This document shows positions 10,461-22,248 of a stretch of DNA of 64,000 bases, piece after piece; the stretch's first letter is position 1, and each line of letters begins with the position of its first letter. The notes beneath the pieces are model-generated. The model saw nothing but the letters and a program-made list of their open reading frames with translations, was not told the origin of the DNA and ran no database searches. Origin of the DNA: Fagopyrum homotropicum (lineage: Eukaryota; Streptophyta; Magnoliopsida; Caryophyllales; Polygonaceae); the NCBI GenBank assembly GCA_033239125.1, contig BSWB01000008.1, positions 12,988,001 through 13,052,000 of the forward strand, in the 5' to 3' direction. Position numbers and translations under genes: made by a program.

Positions 10461-11113
10461 ATGACTAACGTTGAAATGAAAACTTCTCAGGATTATAGTC
10501 GGCAAGAGTCCAGTGAACCTTTGGTTCAAGAAAATGCTTCGTTGTCCCTCAAAAATGACTCCATAAGGCGAGAATTAGAAGCTTTGAAGGCACAAGAAAA
10601 GTTTGATGCCTTGACCCGAGAAAATATTGCCTTGAAACAAGAGCTAGAAGCTCTTAAGGCCCTTCGGCTTGCCCAACGTCCCACCCCAACATATCGGTTT
10701 GAGACAGTGCCCAATGCTTCCACATCCGATGCACAACGGAAAGGCAAGGGAATTTTGGGAGCCGGACCATCAAACGTTACCCCGGCTTGCGTCTGTCATT
10801 GAATGCCATCGTCCCTTACCTCTTGACGGAAATGAGTCCCATGAAGAAGAGGAGGAATTCCCCGGCTTGCGTCTGTCAAGATGCCTTACCCATAGTCGAT
10901 ATGGAAAATCGGCACCAATATTATGAGCATCAACATCAACGGTATGTCCCTTCTCCACCTCCACCTAGTGTGCCACGCACCGACCGTCAAACCCGGGAAG
11001 AGCCCCGGTACCATCCCAACTCGACCAACAATCATGGTCGTGAGAATGATCGTTCCGAACACCGTCGCCAACGGTCCACCTGGCAACCGAGGACCCTTGA
11101 CTTTGATGAGTAT
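10461..11113 (+). pseudogene. Gag N-terminal part of element C
   Basis: Starts MTNVEMKTSQDYSRQ at 10461 with a heptad-like coiled coil (ENASLSLKND, RRELEALKAQ, KQELEALKAL). The frame stops at 10800-10802; the rest (DMENRHQYYEHQHQRY to PRTLDFDEY) is in another frame, so there is at least one frameshift. A 19-base direct repeat (10782-10800 and 10860-10878) flanks the break and may mark the rearrangement. The gene is cut at 11113 by the LTR of B and resumes at 28660. The coiled coil could serve particle assembly; this is inferred. Confidence 0.75.
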
Positions 11114-12783
11114 TGTTCGCCACTTAGCGTGCGTGCAAATAAGCTTTAAATTTTATAAAACTAGAATCAAGCAAGCGAACCCGCAGTGTACGGATCGGCG
11201 TAGTAAAGCAAGAATTCCAGAGTATCGAACACAGGGATTTGGGGGGAACAAATTCAGTTGTAAAGTTGTCAAGAAAGTAAAAAGGGTAAAGCTTTGCAAA
11301 TATATTGGGAAAACAGCAACCCTAAAGATCCAGATATCTAATTGTGGCAATCGATTTAAGATATACTAAAGAATTAAGGACAAAGTTAAGAGTTGCAAAT
11401 GTATACTAAGGTAAAGCAATGTACGGTGAAGTTCCAAGGCTTTATATGACTTATCTAGAAATACTCTCTATAAAGGTTGTTGAGGCTTCAGTATAGAAAG
11501 GATCTAAAGACAAGAATTAATCTCAAATACCCAAACTTGTAACCCAAGGTTCAAGACTAACTAAATCGATTAAGGTTGTGACACTCGAAATCGAAGTAGA
11601 GGTTGTTGAGGCTTCACTACTACCTAGAAAAGGGCAAGCCAAGACTAGATTAAAACTAATCTTTAACCTTGGATCAAAGTAAAAGCAAAATTCGTAAACT
11701 GGTATAAATTACGGGCAGATCTTGAGTTCCACGGCCGTGGAATCTCAAGAACAAACCGTGATTTTGGTTTGTCGGTGAAATCTCTCTAACTCTCAAGGTC
11801 CAATCTGTTACGATCGATCTATCATCATCTAAGCCACAACTATCAACCCTTCACCTTAGAATTGCTAAAGGGTTTTAGCCAATAACTGTCATTATAATAT
11901 CAAATTCAAGTTTAAGAAGAATGAAAGATGAAACCTTCGGAAACCTTCAATAAAACTCAAATCAATCTCAAATCCACACACAAAAGGAATAATGTATATC
12001 GGATTCGGAAGCAAACACAAACCAATAACAATCCTTGATAAGAACGAAGAACGGGATGTCCATCCGTCTTCTAATCAAACCTAAGGACAAAAGGCGTAAC
12101 TTCCGCCACAAGCAACTCCTAAATCTTCAAACCCTCGCGAATACTGTTTGCAAGTGCCAATCTCCGTACGTCTAATGCAGCCCTAAGCATGTGTGTCAAA
12201 TTCTCTCCTCTCCAGTTTTTTTATAAGAAAGGATAAAATAACCGTCCGGCCCATGTGCGTAAATGATGTGGCAATAATTAATTCGACAAAAGATCGCCTA
12301 AATTACGGTCTCATGGAGTTCCACGACCGTGGTTTAGAGGGTGGAAGTGGATTACGGTTCCATATGATTTTCACGACCGTACTTTATACCGTGTAACTCT
12401 CTGGAATACTCCACGTTCATGATGCCAAGATCCACGGCCGTGGTTTAGAGCATGGACTTCTCTACGACCGTATTTTAGAGCGTGGAAGTGTAAATTGCTT
12501 GTGGTTTCCTTTGTGTTGTGCCATTCCTCATCCTAGCATCTCCTTTGACTTCTTTGATGTGTCCTAAATCCTTGGATGTGCTCAAATCCTCTCCCATCTC
12601 TCTCTAATGGTTCGGTTTCAGCTCTTATTTACCTATAATCAACACAAAGCTAATGTAGACCTCCATATCAAAAATATAGACAAACTAGCTAACAAATGCT
12701 TCAATGCCTTATCAATGAACACTATAATGGATGAAAAACAATTAGAAAAAGTGCCTAGAATATCGCAATATTTCATGCTAACA
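11114..12783 (-). repeat. 3' LTR of element B
   Basis: In element sense it begins TGTTAGCATGAAATATTG (at 12783) and ends GTGGCGAACA (at 11114), 1670 bp. It has a palindrome cluster at 12300-12480, a TATA box (TTATAAAA on the minus strand, about 12219-12226) and a second cluster at 11729-11760 with the perfect palindrome TTCCACGGCCGTGGAA. Same family as the solo LTR at 48005-49732. Confidence 0.93.
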
Positions 12784-13686
12784 AAATACCCCATACTTGC
12801 CACTTGCTTGTCCCCAAGAAAGGTCTTTTGAAAGATTTAGAACATAAGTTAGGATGAAATATGCATGCAATCTCAAAAACAAAACATCTTTTAGGTAAAT
12901 GTGCTTCAAGTCAATAGATCATTGTCAAACCTTGCTTCATCCATTCTTGAAACGCTCATATACATAACCAAAGGATGTAGAGGAAAGGAAACATCATGAA
13001 TTGATCAACTTCAATGTAAACACATAACCTTCAAGCATTATCAAAATCAAGCATAAGAAATTTCAATTTAGATCACCAATCCAAATAACACTCTTTTGAT
13101 CTTAAGGACTTCCAAATAAGGTCTAGAATGTGGAAGGGAAGGAAAACTTATAAGGATTGTGGTGTATGAATCCGGGAAAGTGGACAACCAACTCTTTTCT
13201 TTTTATTTCAATTTGCAACACCATCAACTTTGAGCTTTGCTCTCTTCTTTTCACATCATTTTTCGACTTTACTTTTGGACTTATGGACAGAGGTGCACAA
13301 AAACCGAAGCCTAGGAGATTGGCGTTTCTCAATTTTCGAGATGCCTCAAACCCTTGATGCACATACCATAATCCGTTAGGAATATCGATCAATCCGACTT
13401 TGGCAAGACACAAACACCCGGCTATGTGAATGGTGCCGAGTTACTCATCGTCATGATTGACTTCCCCAAACCTATTATTTCTATTCTTTGAATGCAAACA
13501 ATTGCGTTCATGACCCTCCCACATCAAAACTTGCCAAAACATAACTCCTCCAAATTCCCGGATAGGTAAGGGAGGCAATTATTTCATTGAGGGGCTAAAT
13601 GAACAAAGAAAGGAGAAAGAAAGGTTGAATTGCCTTAATCATTTCATAAAGAAGAATAAGAACTTATCATGTGATTTCAACTTCGA
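12784..13686 (-). other. 3' untranslated region of element B, LTR-proximal part
   Basis: Holds the polypurine tract next to the LTR (AAGTATGGGGTATTT on the minus strand, 12784-12798), the preceding hairpin (12803-12822, one mismatch compared with A and D) and the conserved noncoding block (about 13270-13460), which is collinear with A and D. A 96-codon frame through the block is not preserved in A or D, so I do not call it a gene. Confidence 0.75.
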
Positions 13687-13904
13687 CTAGTTCATGCCCC
13701 GCACCTTGTGCGGGTTTTTTTAATAAAATAGTTTCTCATTTTCCAATATTAACTATATTATACATTGTTGAAACCACGTAGTCGCATATTGATAATTTTT
13801 TATTTTATACTAATAAACTTTAAAAAAATTGATACGAAATCGATCAAAGTAGGTGAATAGGAAAATATAATTTGTAAAGAAAAAAAAAGAATATGATACG
13901 AAAC

Positions 13905-14395
13905 CACATTAAAAATCGGTACAAAAAAAGTCAAAATCATATAATAATTGCTAAACGATCAAACAATTGATTAAAAGTCAACAAAAAAATCGATTTAAAT
14001 AAACGGTAGTATAGCATGTAAATAAGCATAAATTTGCTTAAAAAATCAGTAGAAAAATAGGATCGTATAATTTAAAAATAACATACTCTAATACAAATGG
14101 CTGAACTAAAATCGGTACAAAAATCTAAAATAATCAAAATCGTACAATAATCAGTACAAAAAAGTCAAAATCATATAATAATTGCTAAACGATCAAACAG
14201 TTGATTAAAAATCAACTAAAAAAATCGGTTAAAAGAAACGGTAATATAGCATGTAAATCTGCATAAATTTGTTTAAAAAATCAGTAGAAAAATAGAATCG
14301 TATAATTTAAAAATAACATACTCTGATACAAAATGGTTGAACTAAAATTGGTATAAAAATCTAAAATAATCAAAATCTTACAATAATCGGTACTT
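13905..14395. repeat. Tandem duplication of about 240 bp in the Helitron
   Basis: Two head-to-tail copies (about 13905-14150 and 14150-14395) share the order CAAACAATTGATTAAAA-type segment, TATAGCATGTAAAT, AATCAGTAGAAAAATAG and ATAACATACTCT. No coding sense. Confidence 0.75.
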
Positions 14396-15751
14396 TTTAT
14401 TTACTAAAATTTAAAACAAAAATTAACTAAATCATGATATTCCCTTTTTTACCGAAATTTAAAACAAAAAAATATCAATAAAAAATCATGTAATAATTAG
14501 AAGACGATCAATCAATTAATTTAAAAAAATGAATATATTATCAAAATCTTCTTTGATTAATTTTTAAAAAATGGTTAATAAATTAATAAAATGAAAATTT
14601 ATTAAGAAAGAAATGTTATGAAGATTTTTGGTAAAGATATCAACTCAAATATATCTATCATAACTAAAAAATTATTTTAATTAAAAATAAAAAAATAAAA
14701 TAGTTATTGGATATGTATCGAGTGAAAGATGAAGATTTACCAAAATATTTGTTACTAATAGATTTGGCTGATTATAAAAAGTTTTTTTTAAATTTTGCTT
14801 TAGTTAATTTCTTTTAATTGGAAACGAAGACTGGGAAGAAGAAGATTCAGATAGATTGGGAGCAGAGTAGACAAAAGCCGAATGGAATAGAATGAGATAT
14901 TATCTGAATATATAGTTGGAGGATACGTAAAACGTATAGAAGAAGTTTAGGGTTTACGATCAACCAACGTCAACGTTGGCAGTAGATATTATTAGGTTTT
15001 TAGATTTATTTATTTATAAAATTTCTTATTTTTGACTAATTTTCTAAAAGATTAGTTAAAAATTTTTTTTTTAGATTTTGTTTTAGTAAAAAAATATTTA
15101 TTGGCTTGATTATTTATTTAGTAAAAAAATTTAATCCAAAAAAAACGTGGAGCCTGTTAGCATTAGTGTAATGTACTTCAGTAGTATATATTTATTTATT
15201 TAGTAAAAAATTTAATCCAAGAAAAAACGTGTGGGCACCACGTCAGCATTAGTGTAATGTACTTTAATATTATATATAGATACAAACAAACAAAATTACT
15301 TGATGAACCAAAGACATTTTTAAATAATATGATAAAAGTGATATATAATTTGGCATCTTAAATGGTTAATTGTTTCTTCTTTTTTTTATGAAGCCCGGAA
15401 AGTATAGATAATTTTTTATAAAACCTGCAAAGTATAGGATAATTTAAAACATCATTTGAAAACATATTCTGCAAGAGAGTTAAACAAAATTATTAAAAAT
15501 TGATTTTGAAGTAAAAATATAAAAACCTTCAGTTTTTATAATTAGCATAGGAAGATCAATATGCCGAACAAAGATCCACCAAATACCATAATTAAACATA
15601 ATTACTTTTAAGAAAAAGGAACAATCATAGCAGCAAATCAAAGAGGTTGGAGATTTTAGATCAATAGTTACCACATCAATATTTAAGATTGATTTTTGAT
15701 TTAATAACAATTGTAAAAACCTGCACAGTTGAAAGAAACGAATTTGTAACA

Positions 15752-16215
15752 GGAGATACAGGAGGATCAATCTGATCATGGATAGCCATTGCTTCGAATC
15801 TGTAAAATCGAAGGTTGAGAGAATCGGGAGCGGGATCTATAGACGGTGGAGGAGCAACCGGTGATACAAGAGGATTAAACCGATCATGGATCATGGATTG
15901 CCATTGCTTTGAATCTGTAAAATCGAAGGTCGAGAGAACCGGGAGCGGGATCTATATACGGTGGAGGATCAACCGGAGATACAGGAGGATCAATCCGATC
16001 ATGTATCATGGATCGCCATTGCTTCGAATCTGTAAAATCGAAGGTCGAGAGAGTCGGGAGCGAGATCTATATCCGGTGGAGGAGCAACAGGAGATATAGG
16101 AGGATCAATCCGATTATGGATCATGGATCGCCATTGCTTCGAATCTATAAAATTGAAGGTCGAGATAATCGGGAGCGGGAGCTGGAGCTATAGACGGTGG
16201 AGGAGCAACAGGAGA
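15752..16215. repeat. Minisatellite of about 115 bp, four to five copies, in the Helitron
   Basis: Units contain AGGAGATACAGGAGGATCAA, CCATTGCTTCGAATCTGTAA, TCGAAGGTCGAGAGA and CTATAGACGGTGGAGGAGCA. Copies start near 15752, 15860, 15977 and 16090, with a partial one ending near 16215. Frames of 60-94 codons cross it on both strands only because the unit is open; they are not genes. Confidence 0.85.
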
Positions 16216-16753
16216 TACAGAAGGGAGAACATTTATAATTAAAGCTCTATTCATTGGATTGAAGGTTTTTACAAAACAATATAAAATCCAATCGAAAGAT
16301 TTACATGTAGAACATAACTTTGTTTCATTCGACGGACGATAGAGTGCAAAAAGAGAGAGAGGAGAATAAATCAAACGAATGAATAAAAGAAATCTAAACT
16401 ATTGAATAACCTGGAAAGTGAGCCGAAGCAGCTTTGAAATATCTGACGACAACTCTGAAAAAGATGAAGAAATGAATGGAGTTATCTATATTTATAGTTG
16501 GAGGATACACGTAAAACGTATAGAGGAAGTCTTGGTTTTACGTTATTTATTAGAAGATTAGTTAAAAGTATTTTTAAATTTATTAATTTAGCTAGTTAGT
16601 TAACAAAATCTTTTTATTTTAATTAATAAGATGAATAACACAAAATTTAAATAGAATGGCATTTTAGTAAATATTTTAGAAAAAATCCTATGTGGCATAC
16701 CTAGTTGATTGACATGTGGACTTAGTGTCCTTTGTTTTAGTAAGTAATATAGA

Positions 16754-17218
16754 TTTCTCAATATGATTTAGATAAAACTCTTCACATTATGAAACTTGTA
16801 AGAAAGGAATAATCAACACATTCAATTCCTTTTCAATTCATTATCGTTTAGGCATACAATTGTCATCAAAAACTTAATTCACAAGTAGTAATTATCATAG
16901 AAATCATCTCAATTATTAGAAGTACAAAACCTTTTAGAATTTTCAAATTTTTTCAAATTTTTTTTTGGGGTTTTCAAAAGCTTTTTCATGCAATGCAATA
17001 ATGAAACGTGTGACAATGAAATGAAACATGCAAAGTGTTCTCGAATCAAGGCAAGCAAAGTGAGTAGAGTTATTACAAACGATAGTCACACCCCACCCCA
17101 TATTTGAGACAAACATTGTCCCTAATGTTCAAAAAGAAATAAAGAAAAGAAAGAAAGAAAAATGAACTCACAAGACGGCGGTGGAACGGCTAATGCTGTC
17201 AATCATCCATGGTCATCA
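16754..17218 (-). other. 3' untranslated region of element B, ORF-proximal part
   Basis: Between the Helitron and the ORF. It contains the first polypurine-type tract (CAAATATGGGGTGGGGTGTG on the minus strand, about 17087-17106), preceded by TTAGGGACAATGTTTG, in the same place as the extra tracts of A (3074) and D (50189). No gene seen. Confidence 0.65.
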
Positions 17219-18747
17219 CTATGGTGTTGGTGGTGATGGAAACGGGAAGAAGCTGGAGTCGAAGTTCCACCCAAACTGTTGGCGGTAGATGTCTCTCATC
17301 ATCCTGTCGTGCTCGTCAGCTCGTACATCTCTAGCGTCCTGCCGGACCTCCAAAGCTCCTACTCTCCTGGAGAGGTCGGTAGCCTAATCCGGAAGCTGCT
17401 CCTACCACCCCGGTGCCTGGCTGTACCAAGATGGTGCATCCTGTGGTGCTGGTGCAGACGGCGGCTGTGCATACCATGTCGGTGGAGCTCCCATTCACTC
17501 CGGCTGTGATCTATACCAATCGGGAGGGGTATCCATCCATGTCGGCCTCTCACTCACGCTAGCACGGCGAGAGGAAGAGGCTCCTGAAGGTCCAGCTGGT
17601 CGTGGTGAACGTTTGGGAGGGTCAGGGAAATGTGCCGGCTGATCCGGGAAATTGCCAAAGTCATGCTCCTCACTCCTCCCTCAAAACCATCACCTCCTCC
17701 TATCTCCTCCTCATATGCAACTGGTACCTCAAGAGGGATGTAGGGAGGGGCTACTAACCTATTCGCATGCATAGCAGTGAATGTCTGCTTCCAATTATGG
17801 CGTCCAACCATAATGGAATAATCAGGGAGCCATGGAACACCTCTACCTCCTGTATCCTCCCATGGTATGGCAGCGGTAGGTGGACCTCTATGCCTAGGAA
17901 AGATCAAACCTCTAGTCATGAGGCATTGGTGTCCCAACGGTCTAGCTGCTATCCTAGTACAAGCAGAAAAATCTATACCCAACTGTCTAGCGATGTGGGT
18001 GACCATACCACCATATCCGATGTTCCTGGCTCTCTTATTCTTGAGCTTACTCATGGTGGAGGCTAGAAGGGTAGCATAGTCAGCAGGTCTACCGTGCAAC
18101 ATAATATAAAGGAGGAACAACTCATCTGTCTTGATCTTCTAAGGGGTCTCGGTCCTAGGGAAAAGACACTCAGAAAGTACTCTATGGGCTATCTTCAAGG
18201 CTAAGTGATAGATAAGCTGAGCCTTGGTGTCAGCTGGCTGCCAGTGATCCTCGCTGACATAGATCATAGCAATGTCCTCCCAGAAACCCTTAGCGTATAC
18301 ACCGCTAGGAAAACGACCATTGAAGGTCTCTTGGAACCCAAAGAAGGCTCCGAATTCTAAGATCGAGAACTCGTAGTTCTCCTCCATCAGCCTAAAGGAA
18401 ACTGTCCTATCCACTTGGTTATGCTCAAAAGAGGTCACAAACTCTCGAGTAATCTCCTCATATGCATCCTCCCTAATAGTGGAGAAGATGATCAAGCCGG
18501 ATCTATCTAAAAGCCATGTAAGGTCACTCACCACATTCAGTGGCTCTAACTCCTCAAGAACTAAGTAACGTAGTCCTATGACCGTCCTCTTCTCGATCCT
18601 TTCTAAGGCATCGAGGTAATCCTCATGGATTTTTGGAATTCTAGGGGGTGGGGGTGATGGTGGCTCACTAGGAGGTACTTGGGAGGAGGAGGAAGCATCA
18701 TCTTTCCTCTTCTTGCTTCTAGTAGACATTCTCCTAATCAAATCCAT
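17219..18747 (-). pseudogene. ATHILA ORF-1-like protein of element B
   Basis: Minus strand, probable start MDLIRRMSTRSKKRK at 18747 (or the second Met at 18729). The order is basic Ser/Pro-rich N-terminus, central conserved region (REDAYEEITREFVTSFEH, FPRTETP, GYGGMVTHIARQLGIDFSAC, IPWEDTGGRGVPW), then a Pro-rich C-terminus ending FFPFPSPPTP. A stop after PRTETP (about 18138) and a frame change near 17690 break it. The same core occurs in A (1500) and D (46965). Function unknown; no membrane segment seen. Confidence 0.8.
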
Positions 18748-19345
18748 TTCAGAAGCAAAATTACGGCCTGTTCTACAAATTCCACGGCCGTGGTTTACCC
18801 AGAGACCGTGATTCGGCTCTGAATTTCTCAAAACTCAATCAATTCACACCAAATTCACCAAGCAGCAGTCCTAGACTAATTCCAATCCAATTCCAATAAG
18901 TTCTCCTAAAAATTCTTGCAAAAATTGAGCCAAATCGACAAAGTAGAGAAAGAGAAGAAAACCTAGGTTTTGGATTCTTAAAATCTAAATTGCGTCTTCT
19001 TCAGGGATTGTCCACTTGAATTGTTGATTGGATCTTGTAGATGGTTGAATTTGCTTCACTTTAGGATCAAGAATCGTTCGAAACGATTACCGAATGGAGA
19101 TTTGAGAGAGGGGGACGATTTACAGCGCTTTGGGTCGTGGAAGAGGAATTTTTGTGTGGTTTTTGTGAAGAAGGTGGTTTATATAGTGACCGTAAAATTT
19201 TTGGAAAATTACGGTCACTCGGGGTGTTCCACAGCCGTGGTTTTGTACAGAACCGTGATTTTGGTGATTTTTCTCAGAATTTTGCAAATTAAGGTCACTG
19301 TAGCTTTCACGACCGTGGTTTTGGCCGTGGAACTCTCTGTAATGT
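18748..19345 (-). promoter_or_regulatory. Internal promoter and leader of the element B ORF
   Basis: In element sense: a cluster of CCACGGCCGTGG variants (19345-19190, e.g. CACGACCGTGG and CCACAGCCGTGG), a TATA box (TATATAAA, 19185-19178), a leader of about 440 bp with one perfect CCACGGCCGTGG (18782-18793), then the ORF. The arrangement repeats that of A (841-1500) and D (46369-46965) although the palindrome differs. TATA box and motifs are seen; promoter activity is inferred. Confidence 0.6.
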
Positions 19346-19517
19346 GCCAAAATCCAAGTTTCGTCAATTTCCTTCAACTTTTCCTTCTCCCTTGCCTATT
19401 CCATTGCTCCTACATCCAAAAACACGAACATATCGGAAGGTATCGAAGGCAAAACAAAACAAAAACGTCTAAACTACTCTAATCTATGAATGATAAACAA
19501 AAAGATAAGTGCAATAC

Positions 19518-19535
19518 CTTGGGTTGCCTCCCAAG
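19518..19535 (-). promoter_or_regulatory. Conserved pol-ORF junction hairpin, element B
   Basis: On the minus strand reads CTTGGGAGGCAACCCAAG, a perfect six-base-pair stem with loop AGGCAA, about 40 bp after the integrase stop. Identical in D and nearly so in A. Confidence 0.6.
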
Positions 19536-19575
19536 AAGCGCTTGTTTAAGGTCCGTAGCTAGACCCTTCTTGCAC

Positions 19576-22221
19576 TTATTCGAGTGCGGTAGGTGCGAAC
19601 TCCTCAGCTTGGAGTTCCGGTGAGTACTTCTTGAGTCGTTGACCGTTCACCTTGAAGCTTACGCCCTTTTCACCCCATACTTCAACTGCACCTTGGAGAA
19701 AAACACGTTTGAATAGATAAAGTCTGGTCCAACGAGATTTAAGCTTACCTGGAAAGAGACGAAGTCTTGAATTGAAGAGGAGAATTTGATCTCCTTCTTT
19801 GAGGTCTTTTGGAATGATATGTTTATCATGCCAACGCTTCGCTCTTTCTTTATAAATCTTGGCGTTTTCGTAGGCGTTTAAGCGAAGTTCTTTAAGCTCG
19901 TTAAGGTCCAAGAGACGCTTCTCGCCCGCTTCCTTTATGCTGAAGTTCAACCACTTTATTGCCCAATACGCCTTATGTTCCAACTCTACTGGCAAGTGAC
20001 AAGACTTCCCATACACAAGGTTGTATGGTGTCGTTCCTATGGGAGTCTTATATGCAGTCCAGTATGCCCACAATGCATCATCTAGCTTCAAAGACCAATC
20101 CTTCCTTGTCCTTGAAACAGTCTTCTAAGATTCCTTTAATCTCCCGGTTTGAAATCTCCACTTGTCCACTTGTTTGTGGATGGTAAGGGGTGGCGATCTT
20201 GTGAGTCACCCCATACTTAGCTAGTAGAGCTTCGAATCGTCGGGCAATGAAGTGAGAGCCTCCATCACTAATGATAGTCCGTGGTGTCCCAAATCGCGGG
20301 AAAATGGTCTTGTTAAAGAACTTAACCACAACCATGGCGTCATTAGTAGGAGAGGCAATTGCTTCAACCCATCTCGAAACATAATCTACAGCTAGAAGTA
20401 TGTATTGGTTTCCACAAGACGATGGGAAAGGTCCCATAAAGTCTACTCCCCAAACGTCAAAGATCTCTACCTCCTGAATGTTGTTAAGAGGCATTTCGTT
20501 TCTCCTAGAGATGTTCCCTGTTCTTTGACAAGCATCGCAGCAGGAAACAAAGGTTTGCACATCTTTAAATAAAGTAGGCCAAAAGAATCCAGATTGCAAT
20601 ACCTTAGCGCTAGTCTTGTTCGAGCTAGCGTGTCCTCCACAAGGCAGTGAATGACAATGACGGATGACGCTTTGCATCTCGTCTTCCGGCACACATCGTC
20701 GAATGATGCCGTCAGGATCTCTCTTAAAGAGGAGGGGTTCATTCCAAAAGTATTCCCGAACATCCTTCAAGAACTTCGTTCTTTGTGCATAGGATAATCC
20801 GGGTGGTAATTCCTGGCAAACCAAATAGTTAACAAAATCAGCAAACCATGGTTCATTACCTTTAGTGATCTTGTCGATGCACTCCTCTATGATATGTAAA
20901 TGCTCGTCCGGAAAGGAGTCATCTATGGGTAGATTGTCGTCCTCTAGATGTGGTAGACGACTCAAATGATCCGCAACAGAATTTTTCGAACCCTTCTTGT
21001 CACGGATCTCTAGATCGAATTCTTGTAGGAGAAGAATCCATCTAATTAGCCTTGGTTTCGCATCCTTCTTTGCAAGTAAATACCGGATCGCGGCATGATC
21101 CGTGTATACAATCACCTTTGCACCTACAAGATAAGAACGAAACTTTTCAAATGCATATACAATTGCTAGAAATTCTTTTTCGGTAGTGGTGTAGTTAAGT
21201 TGCGCTTCATCTAGCGTCTTGCTAGCATAGTAGATAGCATGGGTTCGTCCTTCCTTCTTTTTCCCAAGCACAGCTCCTATAGCTACGTCACTTGCATCAC
21301 ACATAACCTCGAATGGAAGATTCCAATCCGGAGGTTGAATAATCGGGGCTGAGATTAGAGTTTCCCGAATCTTATTAAACGCGTCTAAACACTCCTGCAA
21401 GAAATAAAAAACTGCATCTTTCATCAATAGATTAGTAAGCGGTTTTGATATCTTAGAGAAATTCTTTATAAAGCGTCTATAAAATCCAGCATGTCCTAGA
21501 AAGCTTCTTATCCCTTTCACCGAAGATGGAGGAGGGAGCGTTTCTATAGTCTCTATTTTGGCCTTATCCACTTCAATCCCTCTACTAGAGATCAAGTGTC
21601 CTAATACAATGCCTTCTTTCACCATAAATAGACACTTTTCCCAATTAAGAACTAGGTTAGTGTCTTCACACCTTTGTAGCACAAGAGAAAGGTTAGAAAG
21701 ACAATTATCGAAAGAGGAACCATAAACAGAAAAGTCATCCATGAAAACCTCCATGATTTCCTCTATGTACTTCGAGAAGATAGTCATCATGCACCTTTGA
21801 AAGGTGGCTGGGGCGTTGCAAAGCCCAAACGGCATTCTTCTATAAGCAAATGTACCCATGGGCATGTGAATGTGGTCTTCTCTTGATCGTCCGGATGTAT
21901 CGGGATCTGAAAGAAACCACTATAACCGTCAAGATAACAAAAATGTGAGTGTTGTGCTAACCTCTCAAGCATTTGGTCGATGAATGGTAGTGGGAAGTGA
22001 TCCTTCCTCGTTGCGTTGTTTAGCTTGCGGTAGTCTATGCACATCCTCCATCCTGTCACGGTTCGTGTAGGAATGAGTTTATTGTTCTTGTTGATAATGA
22101 CCGTCATTCCTCCGTTCTTTGGAACCACCTGTACGGGACTCACCCACTTGCTATCGGAGATAGGGTAGATGATACCTGCATCAAGTAGTTTAAGAATTTT
22201 CTTCTTGACAACCTCTTTCAT
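19576..22221 (-). pseudogene. RT, RNase H and integrase of element B, two frameshifts
   Basis: Minus strand. RT runs from KKKILKLLDAGIIYPISDSK through CIDYRKLNNATRKDHFPLPF to the catalytic FMDDFSVYGSSF; a one-base loss near 21862 (in TCPWG) shifts the frame. RNase H follows (MCDASDVAIGAVLG, TEKEFLAIVYAFEKF, YTDHAAIRYLL), then integrase with a zinc region (HCHSLPCGGHASSNKT, CDACQRTG) and core Asp in VDFMGPFPS, Asp in IISDGGSHF, Glu in TSGQVEISNREIKGILE. A second frameshift at about 20090-20105 separates the C-terminal part (19576-20091). All domains are present, so decay is slight. The polyprotein copies element RNA and inserts the cDNA. Confidence 0.92.
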
Positions 22222-22248
22222 GGTCGGATTTAACCGCCTTTGAGGTTG

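Larger units (their letters stand above)
13687..16753 (-). mobile_element. Non-autonomous Helitron
   Basis: On the minus strand it starts TCTATATTACTTACTAAAAC (at 16753) and ends with a 17-base hairpin, CCCGCAC/GTGCGGG (13698-13714), seven bases, then CTAG (13690-13687). It lies between A (complement of 16754) and T (complement of 13686), the usual Helitron target. 3067 bp, AT-rich, no Rep/helicase frame. It interrupts the 3' untranslated region of B, which is continuous in A and D. Two internal tandem arrays are listed separately. Confidence 0.88.

Noticed and set aside
13123..13413. Minus-strand 96-codon frame in the B 3' region as a small gene
   Set aside because: It overlaps the conserved block, but the equivalent frame is broken at different places in A and D, so conservation is more likely at RNA level.
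15815..16193. Open frames across 15815-16193 as genes
   Set aside because: They arise from a 115-bp minisatellite whose unit happens to be open on both strands.
19021..19482. 153-codon plus-strand frame and its antisense partner
   Set aside because: They run through the internal promoter of B and its CCACGGCCGTGG copies, opposite to the element; no known domain.
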